This document shows positions 7,396-16,803 of a stretch of DNA of 64,000 nucleotides, one piece after another. This DNA is from JAQICJ01 sp041686345 (GTDB lineage Bacteria; Myxococcota_A; Polyangia; HGW-17), in NCBI GenBank assembly GCA_041686345.1, contig JAWLEA010000003.1:11712-75711 (forward strand), written 5' to 3'. Position 1 is the stretch's first letter, and each line of letters starts with the position of its first letter. The notes under the pieces were generated by a model. That model saw only the letters and a program-made list of their open reading frames with translations. It did no database searches and was not told the DNA's origin. A program made the position numbers and the translations under genes.

Positions 7396-9395
7396 TTCAA
7401 AACAACAATAAAAGTAATCTTCTTTTGATCGATAAAGACCCCGTTTATTTGGAAACTCTTCAAAAAGAATTGAAGGAAAACGGTATAAATCCTTTTTCTA
7501 TCTCCGATCCTGAAAAATGTCTTTCCATCTGTAAAAATCATAAATTCCGGGTAATTGTTATTGAAATCATTGAATCAAAAAAATGGAATGACTTTCTTTC
7601 CCAACTGGCCAAATTACAACCCCAAGCCAAATATGTGATCAATTTTCCCCAATGCCCTGCCAAGGCCAGAATAGCAAAAATACTGGGAACAATTTTTAAT
7701 TGCATCAATAAACAAGACAATCTCGACTGTGTGTCAAGAATTATCCAGGATGCCCTTTATAACCAGAAACAGCCAACGGATTACCCCCAGGAATTGCTGG
7801 AAATGGTCAACAAAAATAAAGAATTGATCAAAACACTGGAGAAAAGAAAAGTTAATCCCAAAAAATTGAAGGATGAAGTAAAAAAGTGGTATAAACTGGT
7901 TGACGGACATGGTGATGGCTTTTGGGAATATAACCCCGAAAATCAAAACATGTATATTTCCAGAGAAACCAAAGAGACCCTTGGTTATGAAGATGATGAA
8001 TTCGAAAGTTCACGCCAGAACTGGCTTGCCCATGTCCATCCTGATGATCTGGGCTGGACCCTCAATTATATGAAGGTCTTTCTTACTTCAGACCGAAAAT
8101 TTGTTGAATTCAACTTCAGAATCAGACACAAACAGGGACATTACATCTGGATGAGACTAAGAGGTAAAAAGCTCCTGGATTCAAACAACAATATTATCAA
8201 AATCATTGGAATCCACACAGATATAAGTGATCAAAAAGAAGAAGAAATCAAAAATCGCCAATTGGAAAAATTGAAAATCCTCAGCGATTTTTCTGGAAAA
8301 ATTTCCCACGAATTAAATAATTATTTATCCGGAATTATGGGCTACGCCGATCTTCTGGAAGAATACATCCGGAAAAATCTTGATATTCACCAGGAACCTT
8401 CTGATTATCTGCGGGAAATCAAAAAAGCTATCAAGAAAAGTTCAAATATTACTCAAAATCTTGTTTCTTTTGCCTCCAAAGCCGAATCATACTCCATTCC
8501 CATCAGAATCAATCACATCCTTGACGATCTCAGCAACTTGATCATCCATTCCAGCAGAAATATTGAAATTGTCACCGATTATAAGGCCGGTGATGTGGAA
8601 ATTCTTGGAGACCAAGCTCGAATTAAAAATGCTCTCCTCAATGTCATGCTCAATGCCAAAGAAGCAATCCAGGATTCCGGAAAAATTGAAGTCACAACCA
8701 CCACCGTCTATCTGAACAAAGATAAATTTAATTTCTTTGAAATTGAACGGGGAAAATATCTCAAAATTTCCATCAAAGACGATGTTGGCAGCCTTACCGA
8801 AGAGGTAAAAACTAAAATCTTTGAACCCTTCTTCACCACCAAAAAAGATCAGGGTAACATCGGAATGGGGATGGCCACTGTTTTCAACATTATCAAAATG
8901 CATAAAGGTTGCGTTGACATACAAACAGTACCCGGTGAAAAAACGGAAGTATCCCTCTTTATTCCTGTTCAAAACCAGTTTTTCTCAACCAATAACGAGT
9001 TTGAAATTGAAGAATCCAATGTGGAAAAAACCATACTACTCATTGATGATGAAAGCTTTATCAGAAAGGTAGTAAGCAGAATCCTCACCAAAGAAGGTTT
9101 CAGGGTAATCACCTGCAAAGACGGAAATGAAGGCGTGGAATCTTACCAGAGTCTTTTCCCGGAAATAGACCTGACTTTACTCGATCTGATCATGCCAAAC
9201 AAAGACGGAGAAAAAACTTTCTATGAATTAAAAGAAATCAATCCGGATCTCAAAGTTATCTTCATCAGCGGCTTTGTTAAAAATTGCAGGATTGATTCTC
9301 TTTTAGCCGCAGGCGGCAAAGGCTTCCTCAAAAAACCCTTCGGCAAAAAGGAATTGCTGGCAACTATCAATGAACAACTCAATTCCTTTTCCTGA
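7359..9395 (+). CDS. Hybrid histidine kinase: pseudo-receiver, PAS, kinase, receiver
   Basis: 678 residues, soluble. Order: a receiver-like domain (about 20-130) whose acceptor position reads VIVIEIIES, Glu in place of Asp; a linker helix; a PAS_3-type domain (about 190-300, ending IIGIHTDISDQK); HisKA with the phospho-His in KISHELNNYLSG; a HATPase with N-box NALLNVMLNAKEAI; and a C-terminal receiver (about 565-680) with DDE, the acceptor Asp in LLDLIMP and Lys in KKPF. The G1 box, DDVGSL, departs from the usual D-x-G-x-G, so ATP binding may be weak. A 19-base segment with the start codon is duplicated in tandem (7356-7374, 7377-7395), giving two in-frame ATGs; the first has AGG upstream. 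No cognate DNA-binding partner is adjacent. Confidence 0.9.
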   Translation: MNNQSSYMNNQSIQNNNKSNLLLIDKDPVYLETLQKELKENGINPFSISDPEKCLSICKNHKFRVIVIEIIESKKWNDFLSQLAKLQPQAKYVINFPQCPAKARIAKILGTIFNCINKQDNLDCVSRIIQDALYNQKQPTDYPQELLEMVNKNKELIKTLEKRKVNPKKLKDEVKKWYKLVDGHGDGFWEYNPENQNMYISRETKETLGYEDDEFESSRQNWLAHVHPDDLGWTLNYMKVFLTSDRKFVEFNFRIRHKQGHYIWMRLRGKKLLDSNNNIIKIIGIHTDISDQKEEEIKNRQLEKLKILSDFSGKISHELNNYLSGIMGYADLLEEYIRKNLDIHQEPSDYLREIKKAIKKSSNITQNLVSFASKAESYSIPIRINHILDDLSNLIIHSSRNIEIVTDYKAGDVEILGDQARIKNALLNVMLNAKEAIQDSGKIEVTTTTVYLNKDKFNFFEIERGKYLKISIKDDVGSLTEEVKTKIFEPFFTTKKDQGNIGMGMATVFNIIKMHKGCVDIQTVPGEKTEVSLFIPVQNQFFSTNNEFEIEESNVEKTILLIDDESFIRKVVSRILTKEGFRVITCKDGNEGVESYQSLFPEIDLTLLDLIMPNKDGEKTFYELKEINPDLKVIFISGFVKNCRIDSLLAAGGKGFLKKPFGKKELLATINEQLNSFS

Positions 9396-9621
9396 TCCAA
9401 AAATCAAAACACCAAACCTCGATTTCATTTTATCTTTGATTGGGATTAGATCAAATTATATTCAGCCAAAAATTTCGCCTTCTGACAGTTAAATCCAGAT
9501 TTCCATTTCGCCAAATACCTCCCTTGATTAATATTTTGCCTGTTTTCTTTTATTTGCCGATAAAAATATGTTATTTTCGGTCACAGTAATTTCAACAATT
9601 CCATAAATCCGGGAGTTACAA

Positions 9622-11271
9622 ATGTTCAAAAACTTGTTCAATCCGGAGGGTTCACAACCTCTTTTTGTTACAGGCGACATCGATGGTTTTTTTGGACTGG
9701 CTATCGATAATCTCATCCAATATCTGCTCATCATTGCTTTGGGAACAACCGTACTCGGATTTCCTCCCTCGTTGATTATCAGCACTATACTTCCCGGAGC
9801 AGCTCTTTCAATTCTGGTAGGCAATCTCTTTTATTCCTGGCAGGCGCAAAGATTATCAGCCCGAACAGGCAACAAAAATGTAACGGCTCTTCCTTACGGC
9901 ATCAATACAGTTTCCATGTTTGCCTATGTTTTTCTGGTAATGTTACCGGTTAAACTCAAAGCTCAAGCCAACGGCTTCAATTCTGCTGATGCAGCTCATC
10001 TTTCCTGGCAAATCGGATTGGCTGCCTGTTTTGCAAGTGGAATAATCGAATTCGTAGGTTCTTTTATCTCCCGCAAGATTCGGCAGGCAACTCCTAGAGC
10101 TGCCCTGCTTTCAACCTTGGCTGGAATTGCCATCAGTTTCATCGCCATCGACTTTGCCATTAAAACCTTCCAGAGTCCTCTAATTGCTTTTTTACCCCTG
10201 GCAGTTATTTTGACAACTTATTTTTCCCACCTGAAGATGCCCTTTAAAATTCCCGGTGGTGCCACCGCCATTTTTTTCGGTACTTCAGCCGCCTGGATCC
10301 TCTACTTTCTCAATCAAGGATCGTCTCCGGCAAGCAACAACCAGGTAATTGCCTCAACTTCCCATCTTGGTTTTTATCTTCCGGTTCCGGTAATTGGTGA
10401 TCTGTTCAAAGGACTTACCCATCCCCTGGCCCGGGAATTTATCATTCCGGTAATGTTGCCCATGGGCATATTCAATGTCCTCGGTTCTCTGCAAAATCTC
10501 GAATCGGCCGATGCAGCTGGCGACAAATACCCCACCGCTTCCTCCCTGGCGGTAAACGGTCTGGGATCAATTGCAGCTTCTCTTTTTGGCTCCTGCTTTC
10601 CTACCACCATCTATATTGGACATCCCGGCTGGAAAAAACTTGGTGCTCGCAGCGGCTACTCCATCTTGAACGGTATCTTTTTTACCATCATTGCTCTCAT
10701 GGGTCTTTCCAGTCTCATAGCTGCAATTATTCCCATAGAATCTGGTATGGCCATTGTTCTCTGGATTGGAATCATTATTACTTCCCAGGCTTTTCAATCC
10801 AACAAAAAATCCCATGCTCCCGCTGTTGCGATCGGACTTTTTCCTGCCATAGCAGCCTGGGGTTTACAAATTCTCACTCAAACCCTCAATGCTGCTTCCA
10901 TTGTAGGCGGAGACCCCGAATTATCTGCCCGGGTTCTCAAAAACACTGCCGCCTTTGAACAGGCTGGACTTCACCTTGACGGACTTATTGCAATTTCAAA
11001 CGGATTTATGCTCACTTGTCTGTTCTGGGCAGCTATCAGTGTTCAACTAATTGAAAAACAATTCAAAAAAGCTTCCTTGTGGTCACTTGCAGCTGCTTGC
11101 ACCAGTTTTTTCGGTTTTATTCATGCCGGTGAAGTGGGTCCCTCTGGAAGTATCTATGAAATTTCTTTTGGCTCAGGACTGAAATGGGCTCTAGCTTACA
11201 TAATGATAGCTCTATTTTTTATTCTTTTTCACTTTTTGCATAAAAAATCACCAACCCCAACCGAGAACTAA
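9622..11271 (+). CDS. NCS2-family (AGZA-like) nucleobase permease
   Basis: 549 residues with about a dozen hydrophobic segments. The region NVTALPYGINTVSMFAY resembles the conserved G-LP-G-N-AFFAY motif of the AGZA branch of xanthine/uracil permeases, which import purines by cation symport across the inner membrane. The acidic motif SADAAGD in the middle corresponds to the substrate-site segment of the family. GGGAG lies about 8 bases before the ATG. The next gene begins 3 bases after the stop, so they form an operon. The substrate (guanine, hypoxanthine, xanthine or uracil) cannot be fixed. Confidence 0.85.
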   Translation: MFKNLFNPEGSQPLFVTGDIDGFFGLAIDNLIQYLLIIALGTTVLGFPPSLIISTILPGAALSILVGNLFYSWQAQRLSARTGNKNVTALPYGINTVSMFAYVFLVMLPVKLKAQANGFNSADAAHLSWQIGLAACFASGIIEFVGSFISRKIRQATPRAALLSTLAGIAISFIAIDFAIKTFQSPLIAFLPLAVILTTYFSHLKMPFKIPGGATAIFFGTSAAWILYFLNQGSSPASNNQVIASTSHLGFYLPVPVIGDLFKGLTHPLAREFIIPVMLPMGIFNVLGSLQNLESADAAGDKYPTASSLAVNGLGSIAASLFGSCFPTTIYIGHPGWKKLGARSGYSILNGIFFTIIALMGLSSLIAAIIPIESGMAIVLWIGIIITSQAFQSNKKSHAPAVAIGLFPAIAAWGLQILTQTLNAASIVGGDPELSARVLKNTAAFEQAGLHLDGLIAISNGFMLTCLFWAAISVQLIEKQFKKASLWSLAAACTSFFGFIHAGEVGPSGSIYEISFGSGLKWALAYIMIALFFILFHFLHKKSPTPTEN

Positions 11272-11273
11272 CC

Positions 11274-11870
11274 ATGAGCAAATATTTTCTACTATCAAAT
11301 CTGTTTTCAATTATTATTATTTTTTCCTCCGGTTGCTTTTCATCAGGTAATCCAAAAACAACCAATTCAGGAAAACAAACAAAAATCAATCAAAATATTG
11401 ATCCAATGCAATATTATCTGGCTGAATCAGATTTTGAACTGACTGATATTAAAGCAGTTCAACAAAAAAATAGAAATACAGATTTCAAGGATCCGGTTTT
11501 CATCAAATCAGGAGGAGTTCATACCGGTTTTAAAATCTGGAAAAGCAAATCATTTATTATCATAGATACCCGTTATATTTTCAAAACAACTCAAGGAGCT
11601 CAAACTTTTTACCAAAAGAAAAACAAAACAATAACCGAAGGTTTTAAATTATATTCCCAACAGGATTGCCCCCTGAAAAACTGCAAAATTTATTACAATA
11701 CCCTTGAACACCCTAAATTGGATATTACCCTCAAAGGACTTTTGTATGTTTTCCACGATCAATCCATAATTTATAAAGTCTTTGCCGCTTCAGAAAATAG
11801 TTTTGCTTCCCTCAAGCCCATCCTGCAAAAACTTATCAACAAACTGTCTCCCAAAAATAACAAAAAGTAA
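11274..11870 (+). CDS. Lipoprotein of unknown function, downstream of permease
   Basis: 198 residues. The signal peptide ends in FSSGC. After a polar linker the domain has alternating beta and alpha character (KSGGVHTGFKIW, SFIIIDTRYIF, ending in a helix LKPILQKLINKL) with a CPLKNC pair. No family is recognised. It starts 2 bases after the permease stop codon, so translation is probably coupled; whether it acts with the permease is unknown. Confidence 0.7.
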   Translation: MSKYFLLSNLFSIIIIFSSGCFSSGNPKTTNSGKQTKINQNIDPMQYYLAESDFELTDIKAVQQKNRNTDFKDPVFIKSGGVHTGFKIWKSKSFIIIDTRYIFKTTQGAQTFYQKKNKTITEGFKLYSQQDCPLKNCKIYYNTLEHPKLDITLKGLLYVFHDQSIIYKVFAASENSFASLKPILQKLINKLSPKNNKK

Positions 11871-12074
11871 TTGCCCCCACAGGGAAAAACCAGTTTTCGT
11901 ATCAAACAAAAAACCATTCGTCTGAATCTATAATTGCGCCATCATTTCCAACAAATATAAAAAATATTAAAATATACAAACAATGGTTGTTTTTAACAAA
12001 ATCCATGTTTTACTATTTCATGCTATTTTTATTATTAAATTTTTTCTTAAATTAACTTCCAAAGGAGTCTTATT

Positions 12075-13667
12075 ATGAAACGCATAATGTTTTGCATTAT
12101 CTTATTCTCAATCTTTGCATTTGGAGCCTGTGGGTCAGATGACTCAGCAGACACCGATAACTGGGATAACACCAACAACTCCAACAACTCCAATAACACC
12201 AATAACAACAACAACTCCAACAACTCCAATAACACCAATAACACCAACAACTCCAATAACACCAACAACTCCAACAACACCAACAACACCAACAGCACCA
12301 ACAACTTGACCGAACACGAATTGATCTGTCTTGATGCCACTGCCGTGGAAACCACATTTTTCATGAGTGCCGATGACAGTAATTCCCAGGCTCAACCCGC
12401 CTACATCAGAGATCAAGTTCTCCATCACAACTATGATGTATCAACTGCCTACTATTACAATGGCAGCAATCCCAGAGAATATGAGTACCTTAACTACTAC
12501 GATTTTGACTATGAGCCGGCAGCTCCCGGAACTCTCAGTATTGTACCGGAATTAAAATTCAACCCGGGAACTCAGGAATATTCATTTCTCACCGGAGTGG
12601 TTGCCCCCTCCTTTGAACTGGCTGAACGCCGTCCCTTCAATTTTACCTTCAGTTGTGACACCTCCGGTTCCATGGGTGGCTCGTCCTTAGCGGCTCTGAA
12701 AGATTCTCTCCGAGCCCTGGCGGCATTAATGAAGGCCGGAGATATTGTATCTGTCGTCGATTGGAATACTTCTCAAAATATAATTCTTGACGGTTATGTA
12801 ATAACAGAACCCAATGATGCCACCTTCCTCGAAACCATCGACGGTTTATCGGCCAATGGAGGCACTGATCTCAACGCCGGTCTGGAAGCTGCTTATGAAT
12901 TGGCCAATCTCAATTATTCCGCCGACAAGATCAACCGTGTCTTTCTGATCAGCGACGGCGGTGCCAATGTGGGAGTTACAGATGCCCAACTCATTGGAGA
13001 ACAGTCTGAATTCAATGAAACAGACGGAATTTTTCTTCTTGGAATTAATGCTGCAGGCTATGGACACGAATTGATGGATACCGTAACCGACATGGGAAAA
13101 GGAGCCTATCTCTATATTCCTGATGAAAACGAAGCTTATCATGTATTCAGTGAAGAAAGACTTCTTTCCAATGTTGAAGTAGCCGCTCTGGACGTAAGAC
13201 TCGAAGTTACCTTTCCCCCATATCTGGTGATCTCAGAGTTTCACGGGGAAGAAATCAGTACAAATCCCGAGGAAGTCAAAGAACAGCATCTGGCACCCAA
13301 TGATGCCATGCTCTATCATTCCAATCTGCTTATGTGTCCCCCGGAAGACATGACCAGAGAAGAACTGGAAGATGCTGATATTATCCTTAGAGTTACCTGG
13401 ACTGATCCTTTCAGCAGGGAAGAACATTTTGAGGAAATCACTGTTAATATGGCAGACTTGCTGGATACTGAAGCTGTCAACCTTGAAAAAGCTGATATTC
13501 TGGTTGAATATGCTCATCTTCTCTCCAACTTTGACCAATTTTCCAATGAAACCGAATTTGAGGAAACCAAATTAGGCTTGATCAATAAAATCCAAAGCCA
13601 TCCCAACTACTCTACAGATCCCGATTTTGCCGAATTAGAAACCGTCTTGGATTCCGCCCAATTCTAA
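12075..13667 (+). CDS. YfbK-like vWA-domain lipoprotein with Asn-rich linker
   Basis: 530 residues. AAAGGAG lies 7 bases before the ATG. The signal peptide ends in AFGAC. Residues about 32-78 are nearly pure Asn with Ser/Thr every third position, a flexible tether. A von Willebrand A domain follows with an intact MIDAS: DTSGSMGGSS, the Thr of GGTDLNAG, and LISDGGAN. The region after it, from about residue 365, resembles the C-terminal domain of YfbK-like proteins. It probably binds a partner through a divalent metal at the cell surface or in the periplasm. It is alone and convergent with the phosphatase gene. Confidence 0.85.
   Translation: MKRIMFCIILFSIFAFGACGSDDSADTDNWDNTNNSNNSNNTNNNNNSNNSNNTNNTNNSNNTNNSNNTNNTNSTNNLTEHELICLDATAVETTFFMSADDSNSQAQPAYIRDQVLHHNYDVSTAYYYNGSNPREYEYLNYYDFDYEPAAPGTLSIVPELKFNPGTQEYSFLTGVVAPSFELAERRPFNFTFSCDTSGSMGGSSLAALKDSLRALAALMKAGDIVSVVDWNTSQNIILDGYVITEPNDATFLETIDGLSANGGTDLNAGLEAAYELANLNYSADKINRVFLISDGGANVGVTDAQLIGEQSEFNETDGIFLLGINAAGYGHELMDTVTDMGKGAYLYIPDENEAYHVFSEERLLSNVEVAALDVRLEVTFPPYLVISEFHGEEISTNPEEVKEQHLAPNDAMLYHSNLLMCPPEDMTREELEDADIILRVTWTDPFSREEHFEEITVNMADLLDTEAVNLEKADILVEYAHLLSNFDQFSNETEFEETKLGLINKIQSHPNYSTDPDFAELETVLDSAQF
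12168..12306 (+). repeat. Low-complexity tract coding (Asn-Asn-Ser/Thr)n
   Basis: Units of AAC/AAT-AAC-TCC/ACC, in frame, give about fifteen N-N-S/T triplets. The nine-base periodicity makes copy-number change easy without loss of frame. Each unit is formally an N-x-S/T sequon. Confidence 0.85.
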
Positions 13668-13753
13668 TCACAATTAACTCTTACCCTTGCCCGAATACCC
13701 CTTTTTAAATTTAATTTTTATTTTCAATTACAATAGACAGGATAAAATCAATA

Positions 13754-15034
13754 CTAATCTTCGCTTATAAGATCAGCATCCAAGGTTTCGGCTTCCAGTG
13801 CATCTTTATAGTCGTTGGTGGTTTTACGCAACCTTTTGGTGAGCTCCTGCAGGAAACTCCAAAGAAGTTTTACCGCTAATCCGTGTTCGTTTCTGATGAT
13901 CGTATAAAAATCCTTGCGGCTTATTGTCAAAACTTTGGTATGACTTTCAGCTATGGCACTTGCACTTCTGGGAGCTTTATCAACCAGTGCCATCTCACCG
14001 AAATGATCTCGATCATGAAGCTTGGTAATTGTCTTGTTGTTTTTTTCCAGTCGAATAGTACCACGCAACACAATAAAGAACTCATCTCCAAGTTCTCCTT
14101 CTTTTACTATCATCTGTTCCGGCTCATAGTTACGCATCTCGGTCATATTGAAGACCTTGATGATTTCAGGTTCTTTGAGGTATTGGAACAGAATGATACC
14201 TCGCAACACTTCCATGGAAAGATTAATTTCCGTTGCCCTGTGAACGGTTTCTGACTGATCCTTGGCTCTGGGAACACTGGCTACCACCGCGGTAATATTG
14301 TCGTGTCCTCCACCTTCGTTGGCTATTTCTATAAATTTTCTGGTAACCTGTTCGAGCTCTCCAAGTTGGAAAGTCTGCTCAATTATTCTATCGTTCAAAT
14401 ATTCTGAAAGACCGTCAGAACAAAGTAAAAATTTGTCTCCGGGCAAAACTTGGAAATCGATGGTCTCGACCTCTACTGTCTCATAAACACCCACTGCACG
14501 AGTCAAAGCATTTTGATGGTCCACATAGGGACTTTCCATGAAATCATTTTTTGATTTATATTTTCCTTTGCGGATTAATTCGTTCATCAAACTGTGATCC
14601 GCAGTCAGACGGAGCACTTTGTCCATCCTCTGCATGTAAATGCGGCTGTCTCCAACATGAGCAATAAAACCCCTTTCACCAAGAAGCAGCAAAACATCAA
14701 CTGTAGTTCCCATTCCACGTTTGCTCGAATCTTCAAGAGCTTCATTATAAATGGAGAGGCAGGCAGATTGAACCGCCTGTTCCAGCATCTGCCTGATATC
14801 ATATTTGCTGACAGAAGCATCACCGTCTTTATATTTTTTAATGATATCTGCATTTTCCTGAACCATGTTTTTGACTACCTCAACCGCAATATAAGAAGCC
14901 ACTTCACCTGCGGCATGGCCTCCCATGCCATCAGCTACCATATACATATCGAGTTCAGGAATTACTCCGTAATTATCTTCGTTATGATCTCTTTTGCGCC
15001 CTACATCACTTAAAGCACTATAACTTATATTCAT
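13754..15034 (-). CDS. PP2C-type Ser/Thr phosphatase fused to a cyclic-nucleotide-binding domain
   Basis: 426 residues. Residues 1-250 are a PP2C phosphatase with the metal motifs in place: GRKRDHNED, VADGMGGHAAGE, VGDSRIY, LCSDGLSEYL and GGHDNITAVV. Residues about 275-400 are a cNMP-binding beta-roll whose phosphate-binding cassette reads FGEMALVDKAPRSASA, with the Glu and Arg expected for cAMP or cGMP contact. The protein therefore should remove phosphate from Ser/Thr under control of a cyclic nucleotide. GAGG precedes the ATG. A likely opponent is the Ser/Thr kinase at 27415-29967, though they are not adjacent. Confidence 0.93.
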   Translation of the reverse strand: MNISYSALSDVGRKRDHNEDNYGVIPELDMYMVADGMGGHAAGEVASYIAVEVVKNMVQENADIIKKYKDGDASVSKYDIRQMLEQAVQSACLSIYNEALEDSSKRGMGTTVDVLLLLGERGFIAHVGDSRIYMQRMDKVLRLTADHSLMNELIRKGKYKSKNDFMESPYVDHQNALTRAVGVYETVEVETIDFQVLPGDKFLLCSDGLSEYLNDRIIEQTFQLGELEQVTRKFIEIANEGGGHDNITAVVASVPRAKDQSETVHRATEINLSMEVLRGIILFQYLKEPEIIKVFNMTEMRNYEPEQMIVKEGELGDEFFIVLRGTIRLEKNNKTITKLHDRDHFGEMALVDKAPRSASAIAESHTKVLTISRKDFYTIIRNEHGLAVKLLWSFLQELTKRLRKTTNDYKDALEAETLDADLISED

Positions 15035-15189
15035 GACTTGATACCTCTTCCCGGCAAAAGGCCTTTGTTTGAAACGGTGAAAATAAGACCTTTCAGTTCA
15101 CACCACGATGAAACAAACCAGGTTCCCAATTTAAAACTTGCAGGCTGTAAATTCATTTTTTTGGACTTTATCATATTTATCCAAAATAT

Positions 15190-16197
15190 TTAAACTGATT
15201 TTTCAGAACCTTCAACCAGAAAAGGATTAACTTCTTTCAACCAATCCCGGTTTTTTATGTGCCAGGCAATGGTTCTGTTCAACCCATCTTCAAAACCAAC
15301 CTCTGGTTTCCAACCGAGAAGACGATGAGCTTTTTTGATATCAGCCCAGGTAGACATCATATCTTCCTTGGGCATGGGTTCTCTTTTAATCTTTGCTTTT
15401 TTTCCCAGGTTTTTCTCTATGAAGGCAATCATTTCATTCAGAGAACGAGGATTACGACCTCCCCCCAGATTAATTATTTCATAGCCTGTTTTTTCCTCCA
15501 TGGCTCTGACTGTACCTCTGGCAATATCTTCAACGTAAGTAAAATCTCTGCTTTGGCTGCCATCTCCCCGGAGAATCAATGTTTTGCCTTCGTCAATCCA
15601 CTTGATAAATCTGAAAATTGACATGTCAGGTCGACCGGCGGGACCAAAAACAGTGAAATATCTGACAACACTTATATCAAGATCATAAAGAAAGTGATAG
15701 GTATAACACATTACTTCGGCTGCTTTTTTGGAAGCTGCATAAGGTGAAATTGGTGTATTTACGGAAAGTTCTTCAGAAAAGGGCATCTTCTGACCAGCAT
15801 AGAGGGAAGAAGTAGATGCCAGAACCATTTTTTTAATATCAAATTCCACCATCAACTCCAGCAAATTTAAAGTTCCCGCTCCATTGGTGGATAAATAGAC
15901 ATGAGGATTTTCACGGCTGTACCCTACACCTGCTCGTGCGGCAAGATTTATCACCATATCCGGTTTGTGAATTTTAAAAAGCACTCTGAGTGCTTCCTGG
16001 TTTTCTATATCCAATTTGTAAAAATTAAAATTGTCCAACTTGCACAATTGTTCCAGACGATAATACTTCAGCCGGGGATCATAATAATGGTTGAGATTAT
16101 CAACTCCTGTAACTTCGTATCCCTGTTTTAACAATTCTTGAGCTGTATAATTACCTATAAAACCTGCAACTCCTGTAAGCAAAACTTGTTTAGACAT
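15190..16197 (-). CDS. NAD-dependent sugar-nucleotide epimerase (UDP-glucuronate 4-epimerase-like)
   Basis: 335 residues from the ATG at 16197, which has GAGGAG 7 bases upstream; the longer upstream extension is not conserved in the family. An extended SDR enzyme: TGVAGFIG binds NAD, ASTSSLY supplies the Ser, and SPYAASKKAAE the YxxxK pair. The motif NHYYDPRLKYYRLE is characteristic of the UDP-glucuronate 4-epimerase group, which makes galacturonate precursors for surface polysaccharide. The exact sugar is inferred. A degraded copy of the repeat element lies about 35 bases upstream. Confidence 0.9.
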   Translation of the reverse strand: MSKQVLLTGVAGFIGNYTAQELLKQGYEVTGVDNLNHYYDPRLKYYRLEQLCKLDNFNFYKLDIENQEALRVLFKIHKPDMVINLAARAGVGYSRENPHVYLSTNGAGTLNLLELMVEFDIKKMVLASTSSLYAGQKMPFSEELSVNTPISPYAASKKAAEVMCYTYHFLYDLDISVVRYFTVFGPAGRPDMSIFRFIKWIDEGKTLILRGDGSQSRDFTYVEDIARGTVRAMEEKTGYEIINLGGGRNPRSLNEMIAFIEKNLGKKAKIKREPMPKEDMMSTWADIKKAHRLLGWKPEVGFEDGLNRTIAWHIKNRDWLKEVNPFLVEGSEKSV

Positions 16198-16803
16198 ATT
16201 TTTCTCCTCAATTTCAACTTCCGGTTGATGTATATTCCATCTCAAAAATGAAAATCATCGCCTGCAGCCGGGAATTTGAATTGTTCAGTTTTATCGTATC
16301 TTGGTGCACAGTATCAACTATATCTGTAAAATTACTACGCACAGTTCAAAAAAAATTCAACTTCGTTACGATGAATATCAGAAAAAATTCCCATAATTCA
16401 TTAAATTTTGCAATGAGATAAACCGGTTTTTACAAAAAATTATTTCCCCCTGAATAGAAAACACGGAAAAAAGGTTGTCAAGACTTGTTTTTAATTTTTT
16501 TCATCACTACAATTGATGAGGCTAAGGCGGAATTGAGTTTAAGATTGTTTGCCTTCATCAAAAGGCCGGTCTTTACCTGCAATAAGTATTTTGAATTGTT
16601 CAGTTTTGAGATAAGCACTCGCAACTTCGTGGTAGCTTCTCCTGCTTCAATCCAAACACTAATCTTCCTGGGTTGCTCTTTCCGGAAACAACAACTATTT
16701 GTTACCGCATTGGAAACCATGTCCAGTTTAGGTTTATATCAATTTTCTGCTTGCTTTAATGAAGGTATAACCTTATTCTGCAGTTTAAATGAGGTTATCT
16801 GTT
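16198..16803. other. Divergent intergenic region
   Basis: About 600 bases between the epimerase and the 5'-nucleotidase. Besides degraded repeat copy C, two opposed open frames of 80-113 codons overlap at 16478-16826; they have no Shine-Dalgarno and no recognisable protein features, so I do not call them genes. Confidence 0.4.
16233..16395 (+). repeat. Degraded copy C of the 163-bp element
   Basis: Starts TATTCCATCTCAAAAATG, then follows the element consensus with many substitutions: ATCATCG, GAATTTGAATT, TATCAACTATATCTG, ATTACTACGCA. The right inverted repeat is no longer clear. It lies directly upstream of the epimerase gene. Confidence 0.5.

Noticed and set aside
12047..12428. Minus-strand Leu/Val repeat ORFs and an alternate-frame Thr/Pro ORF
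   Set aside because: Shadow frames of the Asn-rich repeat in the vWA gene.
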